Positions 34,416-43,305 of a DNA stretch of 64,000 bases are shown piece after piece. The stretch is taken from assembly GCA_017559185.1 (NCBI GenBank), contig JAFYSU010000054.1:41756-105755 (forward strand), read 5' to 3'. Numbering within the stretch: position 1 is the first letter of the stretch; each line of letters starts with the position of its first letter. The translations under genes and the position numbers were made by a program. The stretch comes from Oscillospiraceae bacterium. GTDB taxonomy: Bacteria > Bacillota > Clostridia > Oscillospirales > Ruminococcaceae. The notes below the pieces were generated by a model. It was not told the origin of the DNA, did no database searches, and saw nothing but the letters and a program-made list of their open reading frames with translations.

Positions 34416-34507
34416 CATAAGGGCAGAAACAGCAGATAACAACTGCCCTTATGGTAACGGTTTAGGCTTCCTGTACGGTGGTGCGTGTGGGGAAGCCTAT
34501 TTTTTTA
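34416..34507 (+). terminator. Two consecutive hairpins ending in a T7 tract
   Basis: CATAAGGGCAG pairs with CTGCCCTTATG (34416-34453), then TAGGCTTCC pairs with GGAAGCCTA (34463-34499) and T7 follows. The second is a good terminator for the gene at 34121. The rest of the gap to 34783 holds a possible -10 (TATAAT, 34624) and nothing else I can support. Confidence 0.7.
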
Positions 34508-34782
34508 CCATTATTACACCTGTGCTGTATTTTTTAGGTGTAAATCCGAGTAATATTCAAAATTTCACATTACAAATGGACAATTGCCATGCTTATTTTG
34601 GTTTATATTGTCGCATTTTGTGATATAATGGTAATGTTATGATTTGTACATAACTTAGCTTACGGTGATAAGTAAGTAAAATGATAATTATTAAGCTTAA
34701 TTTTGCGTATTCAAGCCTTGCACAATATTGTTGAATACACAAAATCTTGGTTAAAATCTATTTATAAAAGGACGGCTTTAAA

Positions 34783-35544
34783 TTGAAAGACAATAACAAA
34801 CATCAAATTTCGGAAAATATTATCGCAGGCAAAAATGCAGTTACCGAAGCACTCAGCGGTGAACGCGAAATTGACAGCATTTATCTGCTTAAAGGCAGCA
34901 ACGCTTCGGCTGCAAAGATTATTGCACTTGCAAAAAAAGCAGGTATTCCTATTAAGGAAACCACTGCACAAAAACTGGACAGCATGGCTGACGGTGTAAC
35001 ACATCAGGGTGTTGTTGCAACTGTTGCCGCACACAAATTTGCAACTGTTGAAGAAATTTTGCAGCGTGCCGACGGTGAACACCCATTTATTATAATTGCC
35101 GATTCCATTGAAGACCCACATAATCTGGGGGCAATTATTCGTACTGCCGAAGCTGCCGGTGCACATGGTGTTATAATCCCAAAAAGACGCGGCGTTTCGC
35201 TCACTGCAACCGTTGCTAAAACAAGTGCAGGCGCAATCGAGCATATGCCTGTGGCAAGAGTTTCCAACCTTGTTGCAACAGTTAAAGATTTGAAGAAAAA
35301 AGGCATTTGGGTGTATGGAGCTGACATGGATGGTCAAACATGGTGTCAGACAGATATGTCCGGTGGTGTTGCTTTGGTTATAGGCTCCGAAGGTGAAGGA
35401 ATAAGCCGACTGCTTAAAGAAGAATGTGATTTTGTTCTTTCGCTGCCTATGAACGGTAAAATTAATTCCCTTAATGCTTCGGTAGCAGCAGGGATTTTGA
35501 TGTACGAGGTTGCACGCCAGCGCGGCGGATATCGTGCAAAATAA
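34783..35544 (+). CDS. rlmB: 23S rRNA (guanosine2251-2'-O)-methyltransferase RlmB
   Basis: The 253-residue SPOUT (TrmH-type) methyltransferase has an N-terminal substrate-binding domain (IIAGKNAVTEAL, HQGVVATV) and a catalytic knot domain with SIEDPHNLGAIIRTAEAAGA, VIGSEGEGI and LPMNGKINSLNASVAAGILMYE. It methylates the ribose of G2251 in the P loop; RlmB-like tRNA enzymes are the alternative. The start is TTG at 34783, 7 nt after AAAGGACGG. Confidence 0.92.
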   Translation: MKDNNKHQISENIIAGKNAVTEALSGEREIDSIYLLKGSNASAAKIIALAKKAGIPIKETTAQKLDSMADGVTHQGVVATVAAHKFATVEEILQRADGEHPFIIIADSIEDPHNLGAIIRTAEAAGAHGVIIPKRRGVSLTATVAKTSAGAIEHMPVARVSNLVATVKDLKKKGIWVYGADMDGQTWCQTDMSGGVALVIGSEGEGISRLLKEECDFVLSLPMNGKINSLNASVAAGILMYEVARQRGGYRAK

Positions 35545-35583
35545 TCTGACTTAATTAATAAAAACAAAGGAGGACAGCTGCAA

Positions 35584-38052
35584 TTGAGTAAAGATTACGA
35601 AGTTGATGATATACTTGCGGAGATAAAGCGAAAAAAAGCCAGTAAACAAAGCGGAAAACAATATATTTCCACTGTGCAGCAGGCAACGCCTCCCATTGAA
35701 AAAGCTGAAAATCCGGCAGTAAAACCTGCTGTAAGACCTACAACCAAACCTGCCGCAAGACCAAAGCTGAATTCTGCCCCCGAAGCCGAAAAATTCCCTT
35801 ACGAATCGGTTTCGGCTCAAGCCGGCCGTGATGATGATGTACAAAAGCCTTCGCGTTTTGCAAAATTATATGAGGATGACTCCGAACCTTCCCCAATGCG
35901 CCGCAGATTAGGCAACACAATTAACAAGGTAAACGAATACTTTGCACCCGATGAAAACGAGGAAGAATATGAGGACGATTTTGCAAAACCAATTACTTCC
36001 CGTACATTGAAAAAAAATGTTCCCGCCAAAACAAACTGGAGCAGATACGACAGCCTTGATGACGAGGATGATGACGATTCCGAAGACACAAGGGTTAACC
36101 TGCCAAAGCTTGGACGCGGATTTTTTACAAAAAATAATGATGACGATGACAATGTGTTTGGATTTGGCGATTCAACACAGGAACTCCCCTCCCGAGTGGG
36201 CCGCAAGCTTGGACGCGGCGGTGTTCAGATGGATTTTGCAATGGAGGAAGAAGAATACGACCCTATTGAAAAATCCTACGCACTGACACACAAAACAACC
36301 GACCTTGCACCCGAAAACGATTACAACTCGGCAAATGACAAAGCACAAATTGTTTCGGGCTTTATAAAGAAGAAAAAAGGGCTTGTTATACGCCTTGCAC
36401 TTTCTTTTATTTTGCTTGTTATTTCGGTATATCTTTCTTTTTCGGCACAAGTTCAGGCACTTCCACTTCCGGAGTTTATGTGGCCGGAACGAGATATGCG
36501 TAACTTTATAACAGTTCATACTGTTGTTGGTATGCTTTCGATGATAGTTTGCCATGACATTGTGGGAACAGGGCTTATTTCCCTGTTTAAAATGAGAGCT
36601 AATGCTAATACGCTGCCTGCACTTGCAGGTATTGCTGCCGTGATACAAGGAATTGTATTTTTAAGCCGTCCCGAAGCTGCTGCTGCATACAGCGGGACAC
36701 TGATTTTTTCGGTAGTTATACTTTGCTTTTTGTTTAATATTCTTGGTCAAATAATGCAGACAAACCGTATTGTACGCAATTTTAAGCTTGTTTCGTCCGA
36801 TTGTGTTAAGTACAGCATGAATCTTATTGACAACAAGGAATTTTTACGAAGCCTTACAAACGGTATTGACCTTGACAGCTACGAAATAGCATATCCGCAG
36901 CCAACCAAACACCTTGCTGCATTTTTGGATAACAGCTACAGCGAAGACCCAACCGACAGCATTTACCGTTACCTTGCTCCAATTTGTATTTTTGGTGCGT
37001 TGGTAATGTCCATTGTTTGCTTTTTTGCTGCGGGCAAACAGCTTTTGTCCCCATTCCATGCTTTTGCGGCAATACTTGCGGTTTGTTCATCGTTTACGGC
37101 TACACTCACAGTTAACCTGCCTTTGGACAGATTAAGCTCGCTGCTTACACAAGAGGGCGGTATGGTAAGCGGTTATTCCGCTGTTGAAGAATGCAGTCAT
37201 CTTGAGGGTGTGACACTTAACGACTACGACCTTATTCATTCCGACAATGTTGTGCTTCACGGTATAAAAACCTTTGATGAAAGCCGTATTGATGAAATAA
37301 TAGTTGATGCTGCAAGCGTTATACTTTCGCAGGAAGGAACACTTACTTCCGTATTCAATCAGCTTATTGGCGGAAACACAAAAATGCTGCGTCCCGTTCA
37401 ATCGTTTAATTACGAAGACAACATGGGGATTTCGGCTTATGTTGACGGCAAGCAGATTTTAATTGGAAACCGTGAACAGCTTAAAGAACACGGTATAACT
37501 CCACCGCCTGCCGATTTTGAACGCCGTTTTACAAGCGACGGCAGAGAGGTGCTTTATCTTTCCAGCGCGGGACAACTTTGCTCGATGTTTGTTTTGAGCT
37601 ACCGCTTGAACGATGAAACACTAAACCTTACCGACAGACTTGCCGACGAAGGTATTATGCTGTTTGTTAATACCTGCAACGCAAATCTTACTGCCGAAAA
37701 ATTAAGCGAGCTTATGGATTACCCAAAAGAACTGCTGCACATCTTCCCTGCCGAAACACACCGTATGTTTAACGAGCAGTGTGTGCTGCGCGACAAAGCA
37801 GCTGCAAAAGTTGGATTTATGGGAAGAAACACAACCATGGTAAAATCCATAATCGGCGCAATAAATGTTAAGAGCAGCATTTCGCTTGGAATAATACTTC
37901 AGATATTCTCCATTATGATTGGCTACGGCATACTCACATTCCTGTGTGTAAGAGGCGAAATTGCAGTTTTAAGCTTTACACACCTCTTGCTTTATCAAGG
38001 AATTTGGGCAGCAATAGTTTTAACACTCCCAAATATAAGAAAACTGCTGTAA
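35584..38052 (+). CDS. Catalytically dead P1B-type-ATPase-like membrane protein with long acidic N-terminus
   Basis: The 822-residue protein has a charged N-terminal region (1-260) with Asp/Glu runs. Eight TM helices follow in a 4+2+2 pattern (about 266-390, 465-512, 760-815). A soluble domain lies between the sixth and seventh and contains GISAYVDGKQILIGNRE, close to the N-domain of metal-transporting P1B ATPases. The key motifs are lost: the TGE segment is missing, DKTGT is replaced by NDYDLIHS, and GDGxND by MGRNTT. It cannot form a phospho-enzyme and may be a receptor, scaffold or assembly factor. TTG start after AAAGGAGG; 39 nt after rlmB. Confidence 0.7.
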   Translation: MSKDYEVDDILAEIKRKKASKQSGKQYISTVQQATPPIEKAENPAVKPAVRPTTKPAARPKLNSAPEAEKFPYESVSAQAGRDDDVQKPSRFAKLYEDDSEPSPMRRRLGNTINKVNEYFAPDENEEEYEDDFAKPITSRTLKKNVPAKTNWSRYDSLDDEDDDDSEDTRVNLPKLGRGFFTKNNDDDDNVFGFGDSTQELPSRVGRKLGRGGVQMDFAMEEEEYDPIEKSYALTHKTTDLAPENDYNSANDKAQIVSGFIKKKKGLVIRLALSFILLVISVYLSFSAQVQALPLPEFMWPERDMRNFITVHTVVGMLSMIVCHDIVGTGLISLFKMRANANTLPALAGIAAVIQGIVFLSRPEAAAAYSGTLIFSVVILCFLFNILGQIMQTNRIVRNFKLVSSDCVKYSMNLIDNKEFLRSLTNGIDLDSYEIAYPQPTKHLAAFLDNSYSEDPTDSIYRYLAPICIFGALVMSIVCFFAAGKQLLSPFHAFAAILAVCSSFTATLTVNLPLDRLSSLLTQEGGMVSGYSAVEECSHLEGVTLNDYDLIHSDNVVLHGIKTFDESRIDEIIVDAASVILSQEGTLTSVFNQLIGGNTKMLRPVQSFNYEDNMGISAYVDGKQILIGNREQLKEHGITPPPADFERRFTSDGREVLYLSSAGQLCSMFVLSYRLNDETLNLTDRLADEGIMLFVNTCNANLTAEKLSELMDYPKELLHIFPAETHRMFNEQCVLRDKAAAKVGFMGRNTTMVKSIIGAINVKSSISLGIILQIFSIMIGYGILTFLCVRGEIAVLSFTHLLLYQGIWAAIVLTLPNIRKLL

Positions 38053-38123
38053 ATAAAATTTTAAAGGGACGACTGAACCTGCCGTCCCTTTAAGTTTGCA
38101 ATTTTAATGAAAGGTGTGTAAAA

Positions 38124-38921
38124 ATGTCACGCATTTGCACATTGGCAAGCTCCAGCAGCGGAAACAGTACATACATTTCAGGCGGAAGCACCGCACTGCT
38201 TATTGATGCAGGTACTTCCTGCCGAAACATTCTTCAAACAATAAAAAATTTTGAGCTTGATGCCGAACAAATTAAAGGCATACTCATAACACATGAGCAT
38301 GTAGACCATGTAAAAGCACTTAGCGTTCTTTTAAAAAAACTGAACATTCCAATTTATGCAAGCAAGCAGGTTTTGGAATATATTGAAGATAATATTACAC
38401 TTCCTGCGAATACTGTTTTAAATGAAGCAGATGAAAATGGTTTTGATGTGGGCGAAATACATATTACTCCCTTTTGCACACCGCATGATAGTGTGGGAAG
38501 CCTTGGTTTTAGACTTGGTATGCCCGATAACAGTGAAATTGGCTACGCTACCGATATAGGCGAATTTAACCAGACTGTGTTTAATGGACTTAAAGGGTGC
38601 GGTACAGTAGTGATTGAGTCAAACTACGATGACTCTCTGCTTGATTTTGGGCCATACCCTTACATAGTAAAAAAGCGTATACGCTCTTCCTTAGGTCATT
38701 TGAGCAACCAAGGCTGCGCCGATGCCGTTCACAAACTTGTACAGCATGGCAGCAAAAATTTTATTCTTGCACATTTAAGCTGTCAGAATAATCTTCCGCT
38801 GCTTGCAAAACAAAGCTGTATTTCAAAGCTAAGTGAAAACGGATTTGTGCAGGACAAGGATTTTACACTTGATGTTGCACCCAAAACGGGCGGAAAGCTT
38901 TTAGTTTGCAGTTCTTTATAA
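38124..38921 (+). CDS. MBL-fold metallo-hydrolase (YycJ/WalJ-like)
   Basis: The 265-residue protein has the metallo-beta-lactamase motif THEHVDHV (about residues 55-62), an N-terminal ASSSSGNSTYI and late His/Asp ligands (ATDIGE, LGHLSNQG, LAHLS). It resembles YycJ/WalJ, a putative 5'-3' exonuclease that in Firmicutes accompanies the walRK operon; walRK is not here, but rlmH, a usual neighbour of that operon, is the next gene. AAAGGTGTG precedes the ATG. Confidence 0.88.
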   Translation: MSRICTLASSSSGNSTYISGGSTALLIDAGTSCRNILQTIKNFELDAEQIKGILITHEHVDHVKALSVLLKKLNIPIYASKQVLEYIEDNITLPANTVLNEADENGFDVGEIHITPFCTPHDSVGSLGFRLGMPDNSEIGYATDIGEFNQTVFNGLKGCGTVVIESNYDDSLLDFGPYPYIVKKRIRSSLGHLSNQGCADAVHKLVQHGSKNFILAHLSCQNNLPLLAKQSCISKLSENGFVQDKDFTLDVAPKTGGKLLVCSSL

Positions 38922-38955
38922 AAATATTATTTTTTTCAACAATGGAGGTGTTGTA

Positions 38956-39438
38956 TTGTTAAAAGTTGAGATTGTTGCAATAGGAAAACTTAAAGAAAGC
39001 TACCTGCGTGAAGCGTGTGCGGAATACTCCAAACGACTTGGTGCATACTGCCAATTTACTGTTACCGAGCTTAAAGAATACCGCCTTCCCGATGACCCCT
39101 CCCCTGCTCAGATTGAAAAATGCCTTGAGGAGGAAGGAAATCAAATACTTGCAAGGCTTGGCAAGGACAGCTGCCTTGTTTCCATGTGTATTGAAGGCAA
39201 GGAGCTTTCCTCCCCCGAGCTTTCAAAAAAAATACAGGAATTTGCTCTTGACGGGGCAAGTCATTTGGTTTTTGCAATTGGCGGTTCACATGGTCTTTCA
39301 CAAGCAGTAAAACAAAAAAGCAAGCTGCGACTTTCCATGTCTCCAATGACATTTCCGCACCAGCTTGCAAGGGTAATGCTTATGGAACAAATCTACCGTG
39401 GATTTACAATTGCGGCAGGAAGTAAATATCACAAATAA
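38956..39438 (+). CDS. rlmH: 23S rRNA (pseudouridine1915-N3)-methyltransferase RlmH
   Basis: The 160-residue SPOUT enzyme methylates pseudouridine 1915 in helix 69 of 23S rRNA on 70S ribosomes. It shows the opening VEIVAIGKLKESYLREA, FAIGGSHGLS and the ending LMEQIYRGFTIAAGSKYHK, diagnostic of the family. The start is TTG at 38956 after GGAGG. It is paired with the upstream MBL hydrolase (34 nt gap). Confidence 0.96.
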   Translation: MLKVEIVAIGKLKESYLREACAEYSKRLGAYCQFTVTELKEYRLPDDPSPAQIEKCLEEEGNQILARLGKDSCLVSMCIEGKELSSPELSKKIQEFALDGASHLVFAIGGSHGLSQAVKQKSKLRLSMSPMTFPHQLARVMLMEQIYRGFTIAAGSKYHK

Positions 39439-39478
39439 AAAAATCCATTCCCAAATTATAATGGGAATGGATTTTTTG
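39436..39478. terminator. Bidirectional terminator between rlmH and khpB
   Basis: AAAAATCCATTCCCA pairs with TGGGAATGGATTTTT, flanked by A and T runs; it serves converging genes. Confidence 0.88.
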
Positions 39479-39498
39479 CACATCTTTCAACAAATTGT

Positions 39499-40479
39499 TT
39501 AAAGCTCAACTTTTCCGTACAGCTGAGTTTCTACTGCTTTAGCTTCGCTTGGTGGATTTTCACGAACTGTTTTTGGTTCGTAAGGTGCAGTACGCTCTTT
39601 GTGAGGAGCTCTGCCTTTGTTAAATCCGCCTTTGCCGCCGCGGGATTTGTTATCGTCAAAACCGCGTCTGCCGCCGTCACGATAACCACCGCGATGACCG
39701 CCGCCACCGTTTTTGTTGTATCTTGGTTTGCGTGGGTTGGTTGAAGCAATAACAACACGACGGTTTGGTTCTTCGCCAATGGAAGAAGATGTAACACCTT
39801 CGATAGCTGCAACAGTTGCATGAATTGTGCGGCGTTCGTAAGGGTTCATTGGTTCAAGTGTTATGCTGCGACCGCTGCGCAGTACATTTTTGGAAAGGCG
39901 TTTTGCAAGGCCTTCCAGAGTTTTTTCGCGTTTTTCACGGAAGTTGCCGCAATCCAGAGTAACACGAATGTAATCGCCTTCGCTGCGGTTTACCACCAGA
40001 CCGGTAAGGTACTGCAGAGCGTCGAGTGTTTCGCCGCGTCTGCCAATAATGAAGCCAAGGTCTTCACATTCCAATGCAAGGCAAAGGCTGTCTTCTTTTA
40101 CAACAGGTGTGATTGTGTAGTTTTCGGTACCCATTGTTGTAAGAACATTGTTAAGGTAGTTTACAGCGATATCAATTTTTTCCTGTGGAATGTTAAGCGG
40201 TTTAGTTTCTTCTGCTGCTGTTTCACTTACAGGCTGTACATGTTCTGCAACAGGTGCAGGTGCTGCTTCTTTAACAGGAGCTGCTTGCTGTACAGGCTGT
40301 GGTTTTTCCTCTTCAACAACAAAAACACGAACTTTTGCAGGTGTTGTTCTAAATCCGAAAAGTCCTTTTTTAGGAGTTTCCAGAATTTCAAATTCAGCAT
40401 TTGGGTTTCCAATTTTTTCTCTGCCTGCAGCAAGAGCTTCTTCTACGGTTTTGCCGGTTTCGATTACTTCTCTTATCAT
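39499..40479 (-). CDS. khpB: RNA-binding protein KhpB (Jag) with RGG-rich tail
   Basis: The 326-residue protein has a Jag_N domain (residues 1-50, TGKTVEEALAAG and PKKGLFGF), a Pro/Ala/Glu linker, a KH domain (GFIIGRRGETLDALQYL), an R3H domain (NPYERRTIHATVA) and an unusual C-terminal tail rich in Arg and Gly (about 255-305). KhpB with KhpA binds many mRNAs and affects cell division and envelope genes. It follows yidC by 23 nt, the standard pairing. The start at 40479 follows AGGAGG by 9 nt; an in-frame GTG at 40497 overlaps the ribosome site. Confidence 0.92.
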   Translation of the reverse strand: MIREVIETGKTVEEALAAGREKIGNPNAEFEILETPKKGLFGFRTTPAKVRVFVVEEEKPQPVQQAAPVKEAAPAPVAEHVQPVSETAAEETKPLNIPQEKIDIAVNYLNNVLTTMGTENYTITPVVKEDSLCLALECEDLGFIIGRRGETLDALQYLTGLVVNRSEGDYIRVTLDCGNFREKREKTLEGLAKRLSKNVLRSGRSITLEPMNPYERRTIHATVAAIEGVTSSSIGEEPNRRVVIASTNPRKPRYNKNGGGGHRGGYRDGGRRGFDDNKSRGGKGGFNKGRAPHKERTAPYEPKTVRENPPSEAKAVETQLYGKVEL

Positions 40480-40502
40480 TTCTGACTTCCTCCTCACAAA
40501 AA

Positions 40503-41615
40503 TCAGTGTTTCAAATCTTCATCTGTAACATCTACATATTCTTCGCCGTACTTTTCAGCATCTCTTTTGCGTGCTGCTGCAAGTTTTTGACGATTGATTT
40601 CTTTTTGAGAAAGAGATTTTTTTGCCGCTTCTTCGTCGCCCTGTTTTGCCAGTTCTTTTGCTTTACGGCGTTCTTCTCTGGCAAGCTGACGGCGTTCTTC
40701 CATTTCTTCAATAGCCTTTTGAGCCAGCTCCTGAGGATTCATTACTTTGTAAAGAATCATTGTTTGAATCATCATGAGAATGTTGCTGATAACCCAGTAC
40801 ATACCAACAGCAACAGGAACTTTAAATGCGATGTAAACAGACATCAGCGGCATCATTATAGCCATGCTGCGTGTCATTGCCATTGTTTGTTCGTCAGCTG
40901 CTGCAGCTGTGTTGCGGTTTGTGAACATTGTAAGAATGTAGGAAGTTACACCGGAAAGAATAGGAACAAGCAGCAGTATAAAATAAAGGGACAAGCTTGG
41001 TGCATCAGCAGGGTTGAGCACAGGAATATCGCCAAGGCTTATTCCGAAAAGGCTGAACTGAAAATCGTTTACTGCTGTTACAAAATCCGCACCAAGTGCA
41101 TCAAAAGCACCTGTTCCATGCTCGGAAGCATAACGAACTGCTTTAATGATGTCGATTTCCGGTGAATAGGTATTGGAACGACCGAGTGCTCCGCTGAGAG
41201 CAGGGTCTTCAAACATTTTCTTTGCTATAGCCGATGCCTGTTCAATTACTGCAGCACCTGGACGAATGATGTGCGAAATTGGACGGTAGATAACATCGAT
41301 AAGACCAAACAGTATTGGGAACTGAATAAGCACAGGCAGACATCCGCCCATTGGGTTAAAGTTTTCTTCAACATAAAGCTGCTGAAGTTCTTCTTGTGCT
41401 TTTTGAGGATTGTTTTTGTACTTTTTGTTTATCTGGTCAATCTGCGGTTTAAATGCAGCCATTTTTACACTTGCTTTTTGCTGTTTTACTGCAAGCGGTA
41501 CCAAAACAAAACGAACTGCAACTGTGAAAAGCAGCAGTGCAAATGCATAATTGTTGGTAACATGATGGTAAAGCCAATACATTATCCAACCCAAAGGATA
41601 ACCTAAAATTCTCAT
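40503..41615 (-). CDS. yidC: Membrane protein insertase YidC/Oxa1
   Basis: The 370-residue protein inserts membrane proteins alone or with SecYEG. The N-terminal TM lacks a lipobox Cys, the conserved insertase core includes PMGGCLPVLIQFPILFGL, and five TM helices end in a long basic tail (EERRQLAREERRKAKELAKQ) that can bind ribosomes. An extra loop of about 80 residues lies between TM2 and TM3. GGAGG precedes the ATG. It is part of the rnpA-yidD-yidC-khpB cluster. Confidence 0.94.
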   Translation of the reverse strand: MRILGYPLGWIMYWLYHHVTNNYAFALLLFTVAVRFVLVPLAVKQQKASVKMAAFKPQIDQINKKYKNNPQKAQEELQQLYVEENFNPMGGCLPVLIQFPILFGLIDVIYRPISHIIRPGAAVIEQASAIAKKMFEDPALSGALGRSNTYSPEIDIIKAVRYASEHGTGAFDALGADFVTAVNDFQFSLFGISLGDIPVLNPADAPSLSLYFILLLVPILSGVTSYILTMFTNRNTAAAADEQTMAMTRSMAIMMPLMSVYIAFKVPVAVGMYWVISNILMMIQTMILYKVMNPQELAQKAIEEMEERRQLAREERRKAKELAKQGDEEAAKKSLSQKEINRQKLAAARKRDAEKYGEEYVDVTDEDLKH

Positions 41616-41717
41616 TGGTATTTGTCCTCCAAATCGTTTGAGGAAAGCTTTTTCCTACTTAACTAAAATTAAGCATCGGCAACCCCGATGCCGCCCTTTT
41701 CCAATTAAGGGCTTTTT

Positions 41718-41969
41718 TTAATCTTGACTCTTGCTGTGGTGTTTGTGGTGGGGAAGAGTCGTTGGAACATAATCAATACCGCCCGAATGAAACGGATGGC
41801 ATTTACAAATCCTTTTAATGGCAAGCCAGCCCCCCTTTACCGCACCAAATCGTTCAATAGCGGTAAATGCATAAGCAGAACAGGTAGGATAAAACCTGCA
41901 ATACCTTGGTGTGTAAGGTGATATAAATTTTTGATATGCGCGAATCAATAATAATATCAGGCTTTTCAT
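41718..41969 (-). CDS. yidD: Membrane protein insertion efficiency factor YidD
   Basis: The 83-residue protein matches the family closely: [23 protein letters not shown] and [18 protein letters not shown]. It assists YidC-dependent insertion at the inner membrane face. It begins 1 nt after the rnpA stop region, so the two are tightly coupled. The tail is His-rich. Confidence 0.95.
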   Translation of the reverse strand: MKSLILLLIRAYQKFISPYTPRYCRFYPTCSAYAFTAIERFGAVKGGWLAIKRICKCHPFHSGGIDYVPTTLPHHKHHSKSQD

Positions 41970-41970
41970 T

Positions 41971-42327
41971 TTATTTTCCTGCTTTTGCGGTATTTTGATT
42001 GGTTGTTAAGGTTTCGATGTGTTTTTTTATTACCGGTTCCAATTCGGTAGATTTAATTGAGGCAGTTTTTGTGCGAGCCACAAAAACAAAATCCCATCCG
42101 CAGTCAGCAGGCATTTCGCAAGCGCGTATAGCAGCGCGTATTACTCGCCTTGCACGGTTGCGCTCAACAGCACATCCAACTTTTTTGGATGTTGTTATTC
42201 CTATTCTGATACATCCCAAACGGTTTTTCATTGCATAGGTCACCAGCATGGGATGAACACTGCTTTTTCCCTTGTAGTACAATCTTCTGAAATCCTTGTT
42301 TAAGGTAAGCGATACCCATTTCGTCAT
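41971..42327 (-). CDS. rnpA: Ribonuclease P protein component
   Basis: The 118-residue basic protein is the RNase P protein subunit needed for tRNA 5' processing. It has the RNR-like signature [12 protein letters not shown] (about 55-66), an N-terminal [14 protein letters not shown] and a VGCAVERNR strand-helix. AAAGGAG precedes the ATG. It starts the rnpA-yidD-yidC-khpB unit; rpmH, its usual neighbour, is 291 bp upstream and has its own terminator. Confidence 0.95.
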   Translation of the reverse strand: MTKWVSLTLNKDFRRLYYKGKSSVHPMLVTYAMKNRLGCIRIGITTSKKVGCAVERNRARRVIRAAIRACEMPADCGWDFVFVARTKTASIKSTELEPVIKKHIETLTTNQNTAKAGK

Positions 42328-42424
42328 TTTTTGAGACTCCTTTAAATCACGCCTGTATATATAATAAGGTAGATAATATTAAAATCATCCGTATTACTTA
42401 ATCTTGATACATATAGGCAGATAA

Positions 42425-42500
42425 CTCAAAAAATCCCCGCTTCATGCCTTTTTAGTAAAAATACAGGCTATGCTAACAGGGATTTCCGGCTTGTCCTTTT
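42425..42500 (-). promoter_or_regulatory. Structured segment between rpmH and rnpA
   Basis: On the minus strand AAATCCC and GGGGATTT close a long stem with GCCT/AGGC inside, followed by U6, like a terminator. With 42500-42560 it could form a short RNA or an attenuator ahead of rnpA. It does not match tmRNA or SRP RNA. Confidence 0.35.
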
Positions 42501-42583
42501 TTAAGGATAAGTTGCATTAAGCAGCTAAAGACAGAAAATTATTATTTACTGTACTTAGCCGTAGGTTATGTTCCACAAAGAAA

Positions 42584-42610
42584 AAAGGCCACTGGCAATT
42601 CAGCGGCCAC
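42584..42610 (-). terminator. Terminator after rpmH
   Basis: On the minus strand GGCCGCTG pairs with CAGTGGCC around a 6-nt loop and T6 follows. Confidence 0.75.
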
Positions 42611-42618
42611 ACGGAAAA

Positions 42619-42753
42619 TCAATAGGTCAGTTGCTTTCTGCCTTTAGACCGTCTTCTTGCCAGAACTTTGCGTCCGTTTTTAGTGGACATTCTTTTTCTA
42701 AAGCCATGCTCTTTTTTTCTCTGAAGCTTTTTAGGCTGATAAGTTCTAATCAC
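42619..42753 (-). CDS. rpmH: 50S ribosomal protein L34
   Basis: The 44-residue protein reads [20 protein letters not shown] and continues with [20 protein letters not shown], a standard L34. The start is GTG at 42753, 7 nt after GAAGGAGGG. A promoter with TTGACA and TATAAT (18-bp spacing) lies at 42795-42824. It is transcribed away from dnaA, as in other Firmicutes. Confidence 0.97.
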   Translation of the reverse strand: MIRTYQPKKLQRKKEHGFRKRMSTKNGRKVLARRRSKGRKQLTY

Positions 42754-42794
42754 GTAAATACCCTCCTTCCGGCACGAAACCTTTTCAGACTCAG

Positions 42795-42824
42795 ATTATA
42801 CAGTAAAAACCCCTTGTTTGTCAA
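42795..42824 (-). promoter_or_regulatory. rpmH promoter
   Basis: On the minus strand TTGACA and TATAAT are separated by 18 bp, about 40 nt before the GTG start. Confidence 0.7.
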
Positions 42825-42829
42825 GTTTT

Positions 42830-43305
42830 TTTTATTATTTTAAGTCATCGGTAAAATTACTTTTTCCAATTTTTCACCATATATTGTTTTTTTGCTTTGA
42901 TTATTTGCAGTGCAGTCGCTATATATTGATTTATTTATTTTTTAAAAATTGTAAAAAATTTATCCCAATTTCATCAGAGGGGCAAAAATAGGCTTATTTT
43001 ATGTTTGTACAGCTTAAACGAAACTTTAAAAATAATTTTTTATTTCTTGAAAATAGAGGCATTTTTATGGTAGAATGATATTGCAAACATATATTAAACA
43101 TAATTTAACACGACATGTGATTTTTCGCATTTATTTTTTGTGTAAAGTTTTTTTGAAAGAGTGGGGAAAACTTTTTTCTCCACCATTTTTTTAATTTGAA
43201 TACAGGGTTTTCAACAGCTTTTACATTACTTTTTAACATGAATATTTATTACCTTTACGGGAGTTTGATTTGTATCATAGGAAAGGTTAAGGGGGAAGAT
43301 CATTT
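42830..43305. other. oriC: oriC, upstream part (rpmH-dnaA intergenic)
   Basis: This very AT-rich 480 bp lies between divergent rpmH and dnaA. DnaA-box-like 9-mers include TTTTCACCA near 42879, TTTTCCCCA (reverse, 43162-43170), TTTTCTCCA (43174) and TTTTCAACA (43208). A candidate dnaA promoter has TTGAAA (43047) and TAGAAT (43071). It matches the upstream half of a bipartite Bacillus-type origin. Boxes are degenerate. Confidence 0.7.

Noticed and set aside
42500..42560. tmRNA-like tag sequence (minus-strand codons for SLAA then stop)
   Set aside because: No tRNA-like ends or space for them, since the rpmH terminator is directly upstream; the match is short.
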